Below are positions 1 through 12,635 of a DNA stretch of 64,000 nt, in pieces. Origin of the DNA: Anthostomella pinea (Eukaryota; Ascomycota; Sordariomycetes; Xylariales; Xylariaceae); the NCBI GenBank assembly GCA_963556695.1, contig CAUWAG010000010.1, positions 5,084,001-5,148,000 on the forward strand, given 5' to 3'. Made by a program: the position numbers and the translations under genes. The notes under the pieces were generated by a model, which was given only the letters and a program-made list of their open reading frames with translations, had not been told where the DNA came from and did no database searches. Positions within the stretch are counted from its first letter, which is position 1. Each line of letters begins with the position of its first letter.

Positions 1-352
1 AAGAAGTTTGCCCCCACTTTCAGCTCTAGGTAGGTAGCTTCCGTCCTTCCATTTTATTCGCCGAGCTACGACGAGCTGACTGGTCCGTTCATTTATACAT
101 CAACGACAGGTCATTGATCACACTGTTTTTGTACAGCAGCATATCTCAAGCAAGGGACGATAAGCTGCGGCTCTGCTTACCTGCTTACCTGCCTACCCGG
201 TCTGTTGGGACTGACGAGAAACCGCTGCTCTTACCCAACAACGTCTCGCTTCCCCCTTCCACGCTGAGCTTGGCGACTTACCTATAACAAGAACCACTGC
301 CACATCGTCCATCCCTTTCCTTGCAGTTGCAGTAGACACATCAACAGTCGAG
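1..352. other. Upstream region of the lipase gene
   Basis: No coding sequence is supported here. It is the presumed promoter and 5' leader of the monoacylglycerol lipase that begins at 353. It carries a CTAGGTAGGTAG motif near position 27, related to the 10-bp palindrome that recurs in this window. The left window edge may cut another transcript that cannot be seen. Confidence 0.5.
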
Positions 353-1340
353 ATGGTGCAAATCACAGAGGGGAAATTCAAGATCGACGGCGTGAGCCTG
401 TTCACGAAAACATGGCTGGTAAGCAAGACCGCACCCGCCCACTTGTGACAATCAGTGGCTGACACACGCACAGCCTGGTGGGGATGTACCACCCAAGGCC
501 AAGATGATCATGTTCCACGGCTTCAGCGACCACATAGGCCGGTACTACGACTTCTTCCCCTACCTAGCCTCGCGCGGCATCGCCGTCTACGGCGTGGACC
601 AGCGGGGCTGGGGCAAGAGCGCGCCCACGCACAGCGACAAGGGCCGATCAGGGCCGACGACGCGCGTGCTCGCCGACATGGCGGCCTTCGTGCAGGACCG
701 CGCCGCAGCCGCGCCCGCCACGGCGCCCGTCTTTGTTTGCGGCCACTCGATGGGTGGCGGGCAGGTCATGGCGCTGGCGAGCTCGCCCGAGCACGAATCC
801 GATGTGGTCGCGCGCGTGCGCGGCTGGATCCTCGAGGCGCCCTTTCTGGGCTTCGCGCAGGAGCTGCAGCCCAACTGGCTGACCATCGCCAGCGGCAAGC
901 TGGCGTCGCACGTGCTGCCTGGCTTCAAGATGCACCGGCCCATCCCGCCCGAGGACATCACGCGCGACCCGGACGTGCAGCGCAGCATCGCCGACGACGC
1001 CCTCTGCCACAACTACGGCACGCTGGAGGGGCTGGCGGGCATGCTGGACCGCACCGAAAAGCTCTCCTCGGGCCGCATGCAGCTGAGTCCGAAGGTGAGG
1101 TCGCTGCTGCTGGCGCACGGCACGGGGGACAAGGCGACCAGCTTTGACAAGTCCAAGGCGTGGTTTGAGCGCCAGACGCAGCTGCAGGATAAGGAGTTCA
1201 AGGCGTACGAGGGCGTCTATCATCAGATTCATGCTGATCACGGCAAGGAGGTTTTCTATGAGGATGTGGCGAATTGGATCCTGGCGCGGTGTGATGGTGA
1301 TGGGCCGACAGGTGGTGGTGCGCCGGAGGCGAAGCTGTGA
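353..1340 (+). CDS. YJU3: Monoacylglycerol lipase (alpha/beta hydrolase, S33/Hydrolase_4 type)
   Basis: Two exons, 353..418 and 474..1340, with a 55-bp intron (419..473), give 310 residues. The protein is a serine hydrolase of the Yju3/MGLL family, which releases glycerol and a free fatty acid from monoacylglycerols, typically at lipid droplets or the ER. Visible motifs are the HGFSDH oxyanion-hole segment, the nucleophile elbow GHSMGG (Ser114), an Asp in HGTGD (Asp241) and a His in GVYHQIH (His272), so the catalytic triad is complete. The length matches the family (about 300). The start at 353 is chosen because its short first exon reads in frame through a GTAAGC donor into the main exon; starting at Met 504 would remove the N-terminal beta strand. 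No signal peptide is seen. The next gene (Pol X) lies on the opposite strand and converges on it. Confidence 0.9.
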
Positions 1341-2272
1341 AGGGGGTTGGTAGACTGGGTGGATGGATCGTGAGGTTGGTGGGAGAAGACGGACGCTTGA
1401 CGGACAGACGGGGAGATGGGACAATATACATGAGTTGGTGGATACCTCTGCTTCCAGCTCAGGAGGTTACTCCCTTGGAGACTTGCCCTTTTGAAGGCAA
1501 AGACTCAAGACGGAAGCGTCGATTAAGTGAGAGGGAAAGAGACCTCTGCATCCAGGCCTCTGGGGGAAAGCCTACCGTCATTTGAACCATACCAGATACC
1601 AGCACTACACGTGAATAAAAATAACAACCGGGCCAACCACGCAGGCCGACAGATATATAGATAATTACATCCACCATACACACCACATAGGACAGTTTGG
1701 GACATAAGAATATCCGATCTTTGACAAAATGAAACGACCTCCGCTGTGCTCATTACTTTCAATGCTCTTATTGTATCATCTGGACTACGCTGGTCTCGTC
1801 CGGCACCTCAGGGAGGGTGGGCAACCGTGTCTAATATTGTGAAAATTTGTGTATATTTTTGTTGTACTCTCACCCTCGAAAGGAATCAGGCCTAACTATC
1901 AGGCCTAACTAAACCCTCCTCTGGGATTGTTGACTTCTCGCAACTCATAATGCTACTAAGTCACTGTTGCTGTTCTCTGCGCGCTGGAGACTGTGAATAT
2001 ACCTTTACCAGCAAGCAGCACACGTACAGCTGGCCCTACCTGCTGGTAGTCACTTGTACCATTCTCCTTAGCAATATCCGATCGTCACTCGTCCATCACC
2101 CGTATATATGCACTAGACGCCTGTACGTATTCCACTCCTCTCTCTCTCTCATTGGCAAACACTATCCATATCAGCCTACTATCCCAAATGTTCTGGGAGC
2201 TTTTGCCAATACAATTAATGCCATTCCCTATCCAACCAATCTCCCTCAGATTATGCATGCTACTCCCTCCCT
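1341..2272. other. Convergent intergenic region, lipase / Pol X
   Basis: Presumed 3' UTRs of two converging genes. It contains pyrimidine-rich and AT-rich stretches but no reading frame with family motifs or coding bias, so I see no gene in it. Confidence 0.5.
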
Positions 2273-4211
2273 TCAGCCAGTGCATCTCTCCGTGGGCGGC
2301 CGCCACTCGAGCCCCAGTCTCTCAAAGGCCCTCTTCTCCGCCGTCAGCATGTCAGGTGCCGGCTTCCCATCGGCGTCGCTTTCGATATCGACCCAATCGC
2401 CGCCGTCCATCCGCGTCCGCACGCCGCTGCTGTCGAACTTCCAGCGCTTTACGTGCTTGCAGTAGCGCCTGAGATCTCGCTCAAGCGTGGTCCCGCCAGT
2501 CCAACCGATGACTGCACAGCCGGCCGTCCGCCAGGGGCTGATGATGATATCGACGCGGCGATGCGGGTTGGGGTTCTTGGATGACGAGGCCTTGTCGAAG
2601 ACGGGATCCTGCCATACGACCAGCGCCTTGTCGAGCGTGTCGAAACCGCTGCCCTTGCCGCCTTCGCCTTTCCACGCTACAGGCTCCTGCCCTCGTTCGC
2701 TGTTTCGGGAACTGATGGTGAGCGTGTGGGTGATGTGACCGTCCTCCTCGAGGCTGTTCGCGATGTCGTTGATGAAGAAGTCGGTGGCGGATGCATCCGG
2801 GTGGCTGATGACGACGTCCACGTCGCCGCTGGCCGTCTTGCCTCGCCGATAACCGCCAACGATGACCATCTGGTATCCGTCGCGGATCCTGTTGGCGTGC
2901 TGGAGAATGATGTCTGCGATGGACTCGACCTCTGCCCGTGGGATCTTCTCCAGTAGCTCGTCGTAGTACTTGACGCCGATCTGCTGCACCCGTGTGAGCT
3001 TGTCCCATCCGTGCTCGACAATGTCATCGAGGTCGCGCCAGCCCCGGTTATAAAACTCGTTGGCTGTCGTCTCCCCAACGCCCCAGATCTCGTAGAAGAG
3101 TTTGAGGACTCTCATCTTTGGACTTGCGGCGGCCTGCTCGACGTCGTTGAGATAGCCGTTCTCCTTCCATTGTAGATATAGCTCGACAATCTTCTGTCCA
3201 CAGCCTGGCAATCTGGCAATTTCTATACAGCAGTTAGTAGGGACCGCATTAAAAATATTGATAGGGAAGTATATAGATACCAGCTACATGCGAGATCCGA
3301 TACGGATAGGCTGCTATGGACGCGGTGCTTGTCGAGTATGCCCTGACTCCGACATCATCATGCTCAAGTTTCCTGATAGTCCGCATCTCCGTAAGTTGCT
3401 CGATGAAGGCATTGTTGGGTGGGTTAAAAGGGGCTGGGCGCTGGCAAGCGTACGGCTTATGGAGGTACTCTGGGAGCGGCGGCAGTCTCTCGGCACGGTC
3501 GTGCTCCGAAGTAGTTTCCTTCAGTAAATGGGGACGTTTGCTATGAGGTGCGGTTCTCGGATGGTCTTGGGAGCCGGTGTAGCCCTGACTAGAGCCGTGT
3601 TGCGACGCTGGGCGTCCATTCGCATTCGCATCATCTCTCGCACGCCTGAGAATCTCGCTGGGGTCCAGTCTTGATGGAACGACCATTGCCTGCTTCGCCT
3701 GCTTCTTCCGTCCCCTATATATCAGATATTCGTTTAGCGGTAGGACGCTCCCTCGGGCCATGCTGTCGGTAAACCAAGCCAGCCTGACGACGTTGATTAC
3801 ATCTTTGTCGTGCTCGAAATCTGGAGACTCGGGTGTTACGGCAGGTTTCGGACGGCGGGCCTTTGATGTTGTATCTCCCGTTTCTTCATCGGTATCAGAT
3901 GCAGTACTCGATCCAGCACCGGGAGAAGTCCTGGGCGATATCAAAAGCTTCCTACGCTTCGCTGGGGGAGCTGAGGCGGATATCGGAACTGTGTTGGGTT
4001 CTGGGACTGGTGCTGCTACGATCTCTTCGGTTTGAAGCTTTCGCGATCTTAACTCCAGCATGGCCCTTTCTCTCCGTGATAGTTTCCCCAGTACGACCTT
4101 GGCCTCGTTGATGTCGTAGGTCAAAGAAGGAATCTGGCTTTCCAGTTCGGGTAGCTCGTCGGCCCCAAGGTGGGTTGGCAACAGGTATATGGTGGGAAAG
4201 TCGAGAGCCAT
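2273..4211 (-). CDS. POL4: X-family DNA polymerase with BRCT domain (Pol4 / Pol lambda-mu type)
   Basis: Two exons, 4211..3281 and 3222..2273, with a 58-bp intron (3223..3280), give 626 residues. Pol X enzymes fill short gaps in base-excision repair and non-homologous end joining in the nucleus. The N-terminal 220 residues look like a BRCT domain with a Ser/Pro-rich basic insert containing PPAKRRK, a possible nuclear signal. After a disordered linker come the 8-kDa helix-hairpin region (LPGCGQKI and IWGVGETTANEFY) and the palm. The metal-binding aspartates are visible in SGDVDVVIS (about residues 444 and 446) and RRVDIII (about 535), followed by WTGGTTLERDLRRY, typical of Pol X. I start at 4211 (MALDFPTIYLL) because upstream in-frame sequence lacks homology-like content. 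It is divergent from TFIIE alpha across about 1.3 kb. Confidence 0.88.
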
Positions 4212-5532
4212 TTCGACGACTAATGAGCAAGGAGGTGATGGCAAAGGCCTTAGACCTGGGTGCGGCGCGATAGTTGTGAGGAGAAGCGAGCTTGTCTCAT
4301 GATGATGAATCATGAGACTGGGAGAAGAGCTGGGATGGTGACTGAGTCTACCGTCACCCCTCTTAAGTCTCGGTCTACGCGCCTTGATAAAAGTCAAAGA
4401 CACCTAGATTTCCTGTCGCATTCAGTCACTCTTTTTATTGTAGAGTGTTGATCCCAGACACCATAAACCACCCCCCGAATGTTCGCTGTCTTAGTGTCAG
4501 CATATACGGACATCAGACTATTGAAAGATGCAGGCAGCAGTCGCCGGATTCTCTGCCTGAGGTGTTTTTTAAGTAGGCAAGGAAGCTGTGAGTATCATGC
4601 AGACGGTGTCGCGCGCGCGCGAGAGAGAAAAGCGTGTCCGAGGAATCAAGTATCGTGGGGCAGTGGATGCCTCATCCATGTGAGGTTCCAAAATCCAAAC
4701 GGGTGTGCAGCTGCAGGTGGTGTACATACTTATGTTAGAGGTACGTCATTAGTATTACTGCATCTACGCTGCCCAAGGTTTTGATTACGTATGAATAGAA
4801 GACAGAGCACAGCCATGCTCATATTGATCAAGATATAACCTCATCTACAGATATAGGTAGACAGCATGGGAGTGAAGGTCTCTTCGCAATTTGTCTGACT
4901 TTCTTCACCAGCTTCAAGGTATGTTCGGACCGCCCCGGGGAAGTGGACTTTAAGGACAGTGACCTCAGCCGGAATTCGGGGGTTCGGCGTCGGGCCAAGA
5001 AAGTTCCGTGTGGGACCGATTGGGCCGGTCATAGTGGACCCCTCGACTCCAGGTTTAATGGCGTGGGGATTGAGGCTGGAGGCTGACAGTTCTCAGCTTG
5101 ACTTCAACCTCACGTTAAAAGGTAAAGAGCCCACGGGACTCGTCAAGCTTCCTTGCCGTGACTGACCGATATCCTGCAAGAATACACACCGCGTCTAATA
5201 TCCCTCGGCGAATGCGAATCCAAGCATGCCGTTTTATAGTCCACGCCTTGCCTGACAGGAACGAACTCCCGCGTCCCTTGTCGGCGTCGCAAAGCCCAAA
5301 GTCGAGCGAACCCGAACAATGGAACAGTCGAGTCGCATCGCAAACTAAGAAGCGAACACTCTCTGCTGCCACTCACCGCATCCACCACTTCTCCCACTTC
5401 GGCACCTCTGAAGTCGCCAGGTCTCGTACCGCCACTTTCCACCTTCTGTCGTCTTCTCTCGCCCCCGTCTCGCCTTTGTAACCTCATGATCGCCCGCTGG
5501 ATTACACCTCTTTGTGAAAGCTGCGCCCGACA
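4212..5532. other. Divergent promoter region, Pol X / TFIIE alpha
   Basis: This 1.3-kb gap separates two divergent genes and must hold both promoters. It contains a CG/GA dinucleotide run (about 4609-4628). Several frames stay open by chance but none shows domain motifs, so I see no additional gene. Confidence 0.5.
4609..4628. repeat. (CG)n-(GA)n microsatellite
   Basis: An alternating CG run passes directly into GA repeats. It lies in the divergent intergenic region upstream of TFIIE alpha and has no coding role. Confidence 0.8.
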
Positions 5533-6844
5533 ATGGATCTGGCCCAGAACCTGGTGCGCTCAGTCGCACGCGCCTTCTACGACACTTCCAGCATCGACAC
5601 GAGACACATCGTCGTTGTGGATGCCCTCGTGCTCCATTCATGCTTGCGCGACGATGACTTGGGCTACCTGATGAGTATGAACCTGAAGGACCTTCACAAG
5701 ATCTGCGCCAGAATTCGCGACGACCGCTTGCTGCAGGTGTACGGCCTCCCACCTGACCAGCTGACCTGCAATACCATAGTCGATGCGAGTCGCTAACCCG
5801 AGTGCCTATAGTCACGTCCGCCCCGAGCTCAGAGATGGCCAGCTACGCCCCACGAACCGCACCTACTACTACATCGACTACCGCCAGGCCATCGATGCCA
5901 TCAAGTGGCGCGTATACCACCTCGACAAGGCCGTCCAGGGCAACGCCAAACCCGCCAGCGAGAAGAAGGAGTACTTCTGCCCGCGATGCAAGGCCGAGTG
6001 GACCCAGATGGAGGTCTTGGACAAGATGGATCCCGCCCACGGCTTCCGCTGCCATCGCTGCGATTCGGTCCTGATCTTCGACGCCGATCGTGAAGCTGGC
6101 GGCCATGAGCAGTCAACCAGGCTCAACAACCAGCTCAGATTCGTCACCACTATCTTGCCCAAACTCGATGCCGTCGTCATCCCGGACAACACCTTCGAGA
6201 AAGCCTATGAAGCTATGCGCGCCGTCGTTCGCGATGCTACAAACCAGGTCACGCCGTCCATGGCCGTCGAGAGCATCTCCAAGCCTACCGCCGTCAAGGG
6301 TTTGGCAAATACCGGCCCCCAGAGCATTGCCATCAGTATCACCGATTCCGACGGCCCCACCGAGGCCGAGAAGGAGGCAGAGCGTGCTCACAAGGCCAAG
6401 ATTGCCGAAGCCAACGCTCTCCCGACCTGGCATGTACAGAGCACCGTTACAGGCGCATCGTACGAAGGCAACACGAGCCAGGTGACAGCAGTCAAGGCGG
6501 ACGAGGATGACACCAAGAAGCCCATCAAGCAGGTCGACGACTCTGAGCACACCGACGAGGTGAACAGCTTGTTCAGTATGCTGGCAAAACAACAAGAGGA
6601 GGCGAGACTCCAGGCCGAGGCCGACTCCGACTCCGACGAAGAGGAAGATGACGAGGACGAGGAGTTTGAGGATATTACGAACAATGCCAGCTCCGTGGGC
6701 GAGAAGCGCCTAGCGTCGAGCGGCACCACCAGCGCTGCGGATACGCCCGCCTCGGAAGAGAGACCGCCCAAGAAGGTCAAGGTGGAGGAGCCTGCCGACG
6801 AGGCCGAGAGCGAGGATGAGGACCTCGCCTTCGAGGACGTATGA
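5533..6844 (+). CDS. TFA1: TFIIE alpha subunit (general transcription factor)
   Basis: Two exons, 5533..5738 and 5812..6844, give 412 residues. TFIIE alpha recruits TFIIH to the RNA polymerase II pre-initiation complex. The N-terminal 90 or so residues match the winged-helix domain (MDLAQNLVRSVARAFYD; LHKICARIRDDRLLQV), followed by VRPELRDGQLRPTNRTYYY. A C4 zinc ribbon has CPRC at residues 125/128 and CHRC at 149/152. The C-terminus is highly acidic with Asp/Glu runs, as in the family. The donor is a tandem GTGTAC: only use of the second GT (position 5739) keeps frame with the exon that follows the CTATAG acceptor, and CTAAC at about 5793 fits a branch point. It converges on SMC1 downstream. 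Confidence 0.93.
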
Positions 6845-7394
6845 GCCACTCTGGTCTGCTCCCAAAGAAGCTTTGACCAACCAAGTATGAGTCAAAAGCG
6901 CGACACACCATCGGCTGGCACTCTGTTTCTGCGATACCCATAGATATACGACGGCGAAACAGCGCGGCCCCGTCCCTTGTCATCATCTCATCATAGATAG
7001 GGCGCCCGAAAGGGGTAGGGACGGATTGCAGAATAGCTGCCGGGAAAGGGGTCACAAGGGAAGGCAGCATTGGACCACAAGCAATTGTGAACGGCGTGGA
7101 AGTTGATATCTACAGCTGATGAAAATAGTATATCACACAAAAGCCCCAAGCTACATAGCTCAAGTCTGTCTTCTCTGTCTCCAAGCAAGGCCGCAAAGGT
7201 ATATCTCGAAGAGGGTATTTGCGAGTGCAAAAAGAAAAACACACACATGGTGTGCTTGTGATAGATGCAGGCGCCGGCCAACCACGGCGACATCTGTCAT
7301 GCATAAGCGTCGTAAAAGTCAGTTACCTCGTCTACCCCCCTGGAACTCCACCCGGGAAAAGACGGCCAGCCACCCTCCGATTGTAGCTTTGAGC
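6845..7394. other. Convergent 3' region, TFIIE alpha / SMC1
   Basis: Presumed 3' UTRs of two converging genes. I see no coding sequence or RNA gene in this stretch. Confidence 0.5.
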
Positions 7395-10300
7395 TTATAC
7401 GTATTTGCGCAGCTGGTACGATTCGTTAGTATCATATGGGATAACGAGAGAAGAGTCGGACGCAAGAGGGATCATGTAAGGAAGGTGGCGCGAGGCAAGA
7501 CTTACATCCAGGGTCAGCGTCCGCGAGCTGTTCACGTCCTGATCTCTGTAGACACCGACCAGGCTCTCGCTGTCCTGGAAAAGCCCCGTCTTCAGGCTGA
7601 TTACGACGAATTGCATACCCGGGCCCGCGTGGTTCCGGATGTAGTTTTTGATCTTCTCCACGTTGGCGTTGTCCAGAGCCGCGTCGACCTCGTCAAGCAC
7701 GAAGAAAGGGCTCGGCTGGTAACTGTGGATGGCGAAGAGCAGAGCCAGCGCTGCCATGGTCTTCTCGCCTCCCGAGAGGTGCTCCATGTCACGAAATCGC
7801 TTCAGAGGCGGCATCGCGTGGTACTTGATGCCAGAAAGGTAGGGCTTGTCCGTATCCTCCTCAATGTCGAGATAGGCTTGGCCACCTAGCGGATACATGT
7901 CCGAGCGTGTTAGATCTTTGTAGACTTGCGAGATCTGCTCCTGGATATGGGTGAAGGCCTTGTTGAACAGGTCGAAACGCTGGGCTTTGACTTCGTCAAA
8001 GGCATCCTTGGTCTCCTTGGCGGACGCTTTCGAATCGTCGAATTCCTTCTCTGTCGCCCTGAGCCTGGCTTCGACCACCTCTAGGCGCTCCATGGCTCGC
8101 ATGTTGGGGTTCAGCTTCTCCAGTTCCGCCGTGAGTGACGATATCTTTTCTTGCAATTGATCCTCGATCTTCTCATCATCATCGGACTGTGCAGTGCGTT
8201 AGCAACAAATCCCACGAAAACAAGTGCGGAATGGCGACTTACATTCTTGAGATCGTCATCCAACTCGTCAAAGTTGATCTCGACCCCGTAATCATTCATA
8301 GCATCTTCCATTTGATTGTCGTCGTCCCCTCCGTCGACATCCATGGCATCTGGATCTTGGTGCAGGAGGTTATCTTCGTTTGGCAGGTCGTCCAGCGACC
8401 CCTCGGCCAGTGGGACATTGATCTGCTCCAGTCGGCATCGCCTCAACAGAGCAAACTTCTCAGCGCTGTTCTTCTGGACCTCCGTCTCCAGCGCGGTGAC
8501 TGCCTTGAGCCTGCCATCGATATCTTTGCTTCGCTTCTGGACGTCGGCTCTGGCGCTATTGACCTTGTCGTTGTGGGTAGCAAGTTCAGTCTTGAACTCA
8601 TCCAACTGTTCTTGGAGCGCTGCAAGGTTATCCTGATCACCGCCTATGCATTCTTCGATCTCTTCCTTCTCGGCCTCGTACGTTTTGATATCTTCGGAAA
8701 GCCGGTCCAGCCGACTCTCTAGCACCCGAAGTCTACCTTCGGTCTCTTTTTGTCTCGCCACCTCCCAATTCTTGTTGCTCTCCAACTTGGATTTTTGATT
8801 ATCGAATTCGGTACGCTTCTCGGCTGCTTCCCGTTCCCAGCTGCCCTGCTGACCTTCGTATGCCCTGATATCCGCGTAGCCAAGACGCTTACAGAAGTCG
8901 GCGAAGATCTTATCCTCGACTTGCGCTATGGCCGTCTTGAACTTCTCAACTGATGATCGTGTCTTCTGCAAGTTGTGGTCTTCGTCGTCGAACTTGGGCT
9001 GCCACTCCCCAAGTTGGCGCTTCACGTGATCAAGTTCTTTCTTCTTGCTCGCCAAGTTTTGTTCGAAAGCTGTCAATTCGCTTCGCGCGAACTGTAGGCG
9101 CTGCTCTAGGCCGGCGAGCTCGTTGTGCAACGTCTCCTCAGCGAGGCCACGGCGGTCGACTCGCGGGAGCTTGTCAATCTCTTCTTGGAACTTGTCATGC
9201 ATCTTACGCAGGTTCTGTACGTCGTGCTCTTCGAAGCGGCGTTTGCCCCCCTTGTTCTCGGGACCGCGTCCACCGGTCATCAAGCCGGCCTTGTGGATGA
9301 CGAAACCTTGCAGGGTAACCGCTTTGACCGGTAGCCTGCGTTCGTAGCAGACGTGCTTGGCGATGTCGAGATCGTCACAGACAATCGAGCTGCCGCAAGC
9401 GTATGACATGGCACGCTCGAGTGTCGAGTCAAAGTCAATCGTATCAATAGTCAATCGTGCGCCGGAAATGCCCTTGACAGCCGTGTTCACAGCGTTGACT
9501 TTGATGTTATCCAGGGGGATGAAGGTCATGGGCGCAAAGCGTTGGTCCTTGAGATGCTGCACACACTCGACACCAGTCTTCTCGCTATCCACGATGACGG
9601 AGTCGAAGTCACGTCCAAGGGCGGTGATGACAGCCTCGTCGAATTTCTTCTGTTTGGGCTTGCAGAGATCACCCACGCGCCCCTTGACGCCGGGGTACAG
9701 ACGCTTCAGCGCGGCTACCATCTCCTTCGTGCGTACCTCCTTGTCATTCTGGCGTCTTCCGTCGTCGGCCTCAGTCAGCTTCCTCAAGACATCCAGGTCT
9801 TTCTCTTCGAGTTCCGTCCGTCTTTGATTTGTGCGGACTTTCTCCGACTGGACTTGGTGGTATTCCTTCTTCTTGGCGTCAATCTCGGCAGATAGCTGCT
9901 TGACTGTGGCCTGGGTGGCATCCTTCCGCTCCTTGATCGTCGCTATATCGGCTTCAAGCTTCTCAACTGCGGCTTGGTAGCCATCGACTTTGCCCTTCAG
10001 ACTATTAACAGTGACCTCGTCAGTCTTCAGTTGACGGTTAAGATTCTCTAGTTTTGCTTGATTTTCGGAGGATTTGGCCATGGCTTGTGTCCGCAGCGAG
10101 TTGTACTCCTTCCGGTCAGCATCGCTAAGCTCTTTGCCTTGCTTCTTCATGGTCTCTTTCCATTGGTCCTCAAAATGCTTCTGGGCTTTCTGGACCGCGG
10201 CCAGATCCTTCTCGCTCTTGGCTATCAGCTTGGCCTGTTCGTCGCGCTCTTTCTGGACGGACTCGATTCTCTTGCGAAGGATGGCGGCCTGGCCAGTCGT

Positions 10301-11326
10301 GTTCTGCACCTTCTCTTCGATGGGGACCAGGCTGTTCTCCTTGTCCTCCAATGCCTTTTCCTGCCCCTTGATCTGGCGCTCGACTTTGTGGACTTTCTGG
10401 GCAGCGTCGACCTGGTCTTTCCGAGCAGCTTCAAGTTTCTTCTCGAATGACTCGACATTGCGACGGAATTCCTTCAAGTTCTCTTGGTGTTCCTGTATCT
10501 TGGCGCTGGACTCATCCATGACCTGTTGGAAGTGGTAGAGCTTCCATAGGATATGGGTGACAACAGCAGCGTCGCGCTCATCGGTCTTGCTCTGGAAGTT
10601 ATCGGCTTCCTGTTTCTGTTCTTGGTATTGCCTGATCTCGGAATTGATGCCACGGCGCCTTTGCAGCTGGAAGGCGGAATTCTCGGCGGACTCGTCGGCT
10701 TTGCCTTGGAGCTTCTCGTATTCGGCCTTGTATTCCAAACTGCCAGAGATCTGCTCGATCAAGCGCGTCAGGTCTTGGGGGGACTGCGAAGCAATGGCCT
10801 CGACATCACCCTGGAAGACGAGGAAGTTGCGGGCCTTGATCAGGATATTCTCGGCCTCGAGTGCCTCGTTGTATTGCTGGGCTGTGACGACGCGGTCATT
10901 GATGCGGTACTCGCTCGATCCCTGGTTCGTGATTGCGCGCTTCCAGCGGTGCTCGTCTCCCACATCATCCTCGTAAACGGCCATGACCCATGCAGTTTTG
11001 GGGTCGCCGCGATTTGGCTTGTCATGATCGTCACCATTCGTGTGGCCATTCGTGTGACCGTTGGTGGTGGGGTCTTGGGCGGAGCCGTCATCGTTGATTT
11101 TGGAGGTTTTGAGGACTCTCCCGCGATAGACCAAGTCTTTCAGGTGGGTGGATCTGAGATGCGACGACTTGATGCCGAGGACGAAGGAGATGGCGTCCAT
11201 GGAATTGGACTTGCCGGATCCATTGGGGCCGATGATGGAGGTGAAGTACGAGTCGCCGAACAAGAGGGTGTGATGGCCCTTGTAGGACTTGAAGTTGAAC
11301 AGCTCGAGGCGGATTAGCTTGCCCAT
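7395..11326 (-). CDS. SMC1: Cohesin subunit SMC1
   Basis: Three exons, 11326..8243, 8186..7506 and 7412..7395, give 1260 residues, the normal SMC1 length. SMC1 pairs with SMC3 in the cohesin ring that holds sister chromatids together. The N-terminal ATPase head has Walker A GPNGSGKS (33-40). Two long coiled coils flank a hinge at roughly 525-650 (GVKGRVGDLCKP onward, and GLMTGGRGPENKGGKRRF). The C-terminal head has the ABC signature LSGGEKT (from about residue 1164) and Walker B FFVLDEVDAALDNANV. Both introns are short with GTAAGT donors (8187..8242, 56 bp; 7413..7505, 93 bp, with ACTAAC before the acceptor). The last exon encodes only LRKYV and the stop, so reading through the last donor would give a false longer C-terminus. 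It is divergent from GPC1. Confidence 0.95.
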
Positions 11327-12635
11327 GTTGGCGTGGTTGCTGGGCGCGATGCTTCAGACAATGGGTGTTGATGATGGGGGGACGCGACACGGGAGGTGGG
11401 CCTTGAGATGAGGCGCGGTGGTAGAACTCAGCGCATTTCAATCGTCTGCTTTTGGTGATGGGTGGTGCTTGGTGACGGCGTCGAGAGAGCGCGTGTATGG
11501 CCGGTGACTCGTGGGTGGGAACTCTGGTCAGCTTGCCTCTGGGGACATTTGCGAAAAGGATTCCATACAACACCACGGTCCACGGTACTATAAAGTTGGC
11601 TACAAAAACACGCGACTTGAATCGGAGGCGCGGGGGATGGTCGATGCGCACTGACAGAAATCGGCAGGGAACGCGGGCGCGCTGCCGACCTCGACTTCCT
11701 TCTCAAGTCACGTCTCAACCAAGTGCCGGCCCCTTTACACCTGCGGCCAAGGAGCAGCAGCTGGCAGGGCACTCAGACCACCTCTTATTCATTCAAGCTC
11801 CGCGACCTGCACTGCTGCAGTGGGGGTTGCGCTGCAGAAAGACGTCACTCGCGCCAGTCGGATTCCCGGTCGTGAACATGTACAAGACAGTGCATTTCAT
11901 GCCTTGTAATTTGAATCTGTGGGATTCCATCTACATACCAAGTACTATAGGTAGTGTTCTTTTCACTGCGTTGGCCAGACAAAACCAGCTTGCTGTCCTG
12001 GAGTCTACTGGGCACCTCATCAGTCGTCGACTCGTCAGTCGGAACCACACACAAGGGTAGCTTGGCAGCCAGCAGGTTTCACTGTTGCAAGTAACACGCC
12101 TACATCATACCTCCTGCCTCCTATCTACCAGAATCCCTTCTTATTAGGCATAAGTAGGTAGACACCCGCATCGCCTTCTCGTGCTCGTCTCTTGAGTCTT
12201 GACTGGCGATTTGTCTTGGCTAGCCTCCTTTTCCCTTCAGGCTTCAGCACACGAGTCTGCCTGTCTGCTTTCGTCCAACCACAATCCGCCCTCGAGACAC
12301 GTCCTTTCGCCAGCGCCACTGACAGGACAACATCATCAGAAACCTACCTAAGCTACCAAGTCACACGCGCCTTCGCCTACCGCTACTGAACCTTCCCGTC
12401 CTCAAGCCGTTCGCACACGGGTCTACCTGATCAAGGGTCCAGATTCCTGGTACTTAGACCATCGAGAACCTCTGCCCGTGAGTTACCATGCACATTCCAT
12501 ATTCGCTTCCCTCGTCGCCTGGTATGCCCTGATGGCTGGATGGCTGACAGCTTGATTCTCAGAGGAGCCGAAGCTCTCCGACGAGTCTCCTTCCGCAACG
12601 ATATTCAACGCTTCCCCATACGCACTCTCGCCGAG
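11327..12635. other. Divergent promoter region, SMC1 / GPC1
   Basis: The 1.3 kb between two divergent starts holds the SMC1 promoter and the long 5' leader of the GPC1-type gene. The last part contains a likely leader intron (reported separately). No additional coding gene is supported. Confidence 0.5.
12478..12562 (+). other. Predicted 5' UTR intron of the GPC1 gene
   Basis: A GTGAGT donor at 12478, a GCTGAC branch-like motif and a TTCTCAG acceptor ending at 12562 define an 85-bp intron in the leader. Its removal eliminates several upstream ATGs, including the one at 12540 that would otherwise add 32 residues to the protein. This is a prediction from splice signals only. Confidence 0.6.

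Noticed and set aside
12540..12635. Longer GPC1 start giving 587 residues
   Set aside because: The ATG lies inside sequence bounded by good donor and acceptor signals, so it is probably removed in the mature leader.
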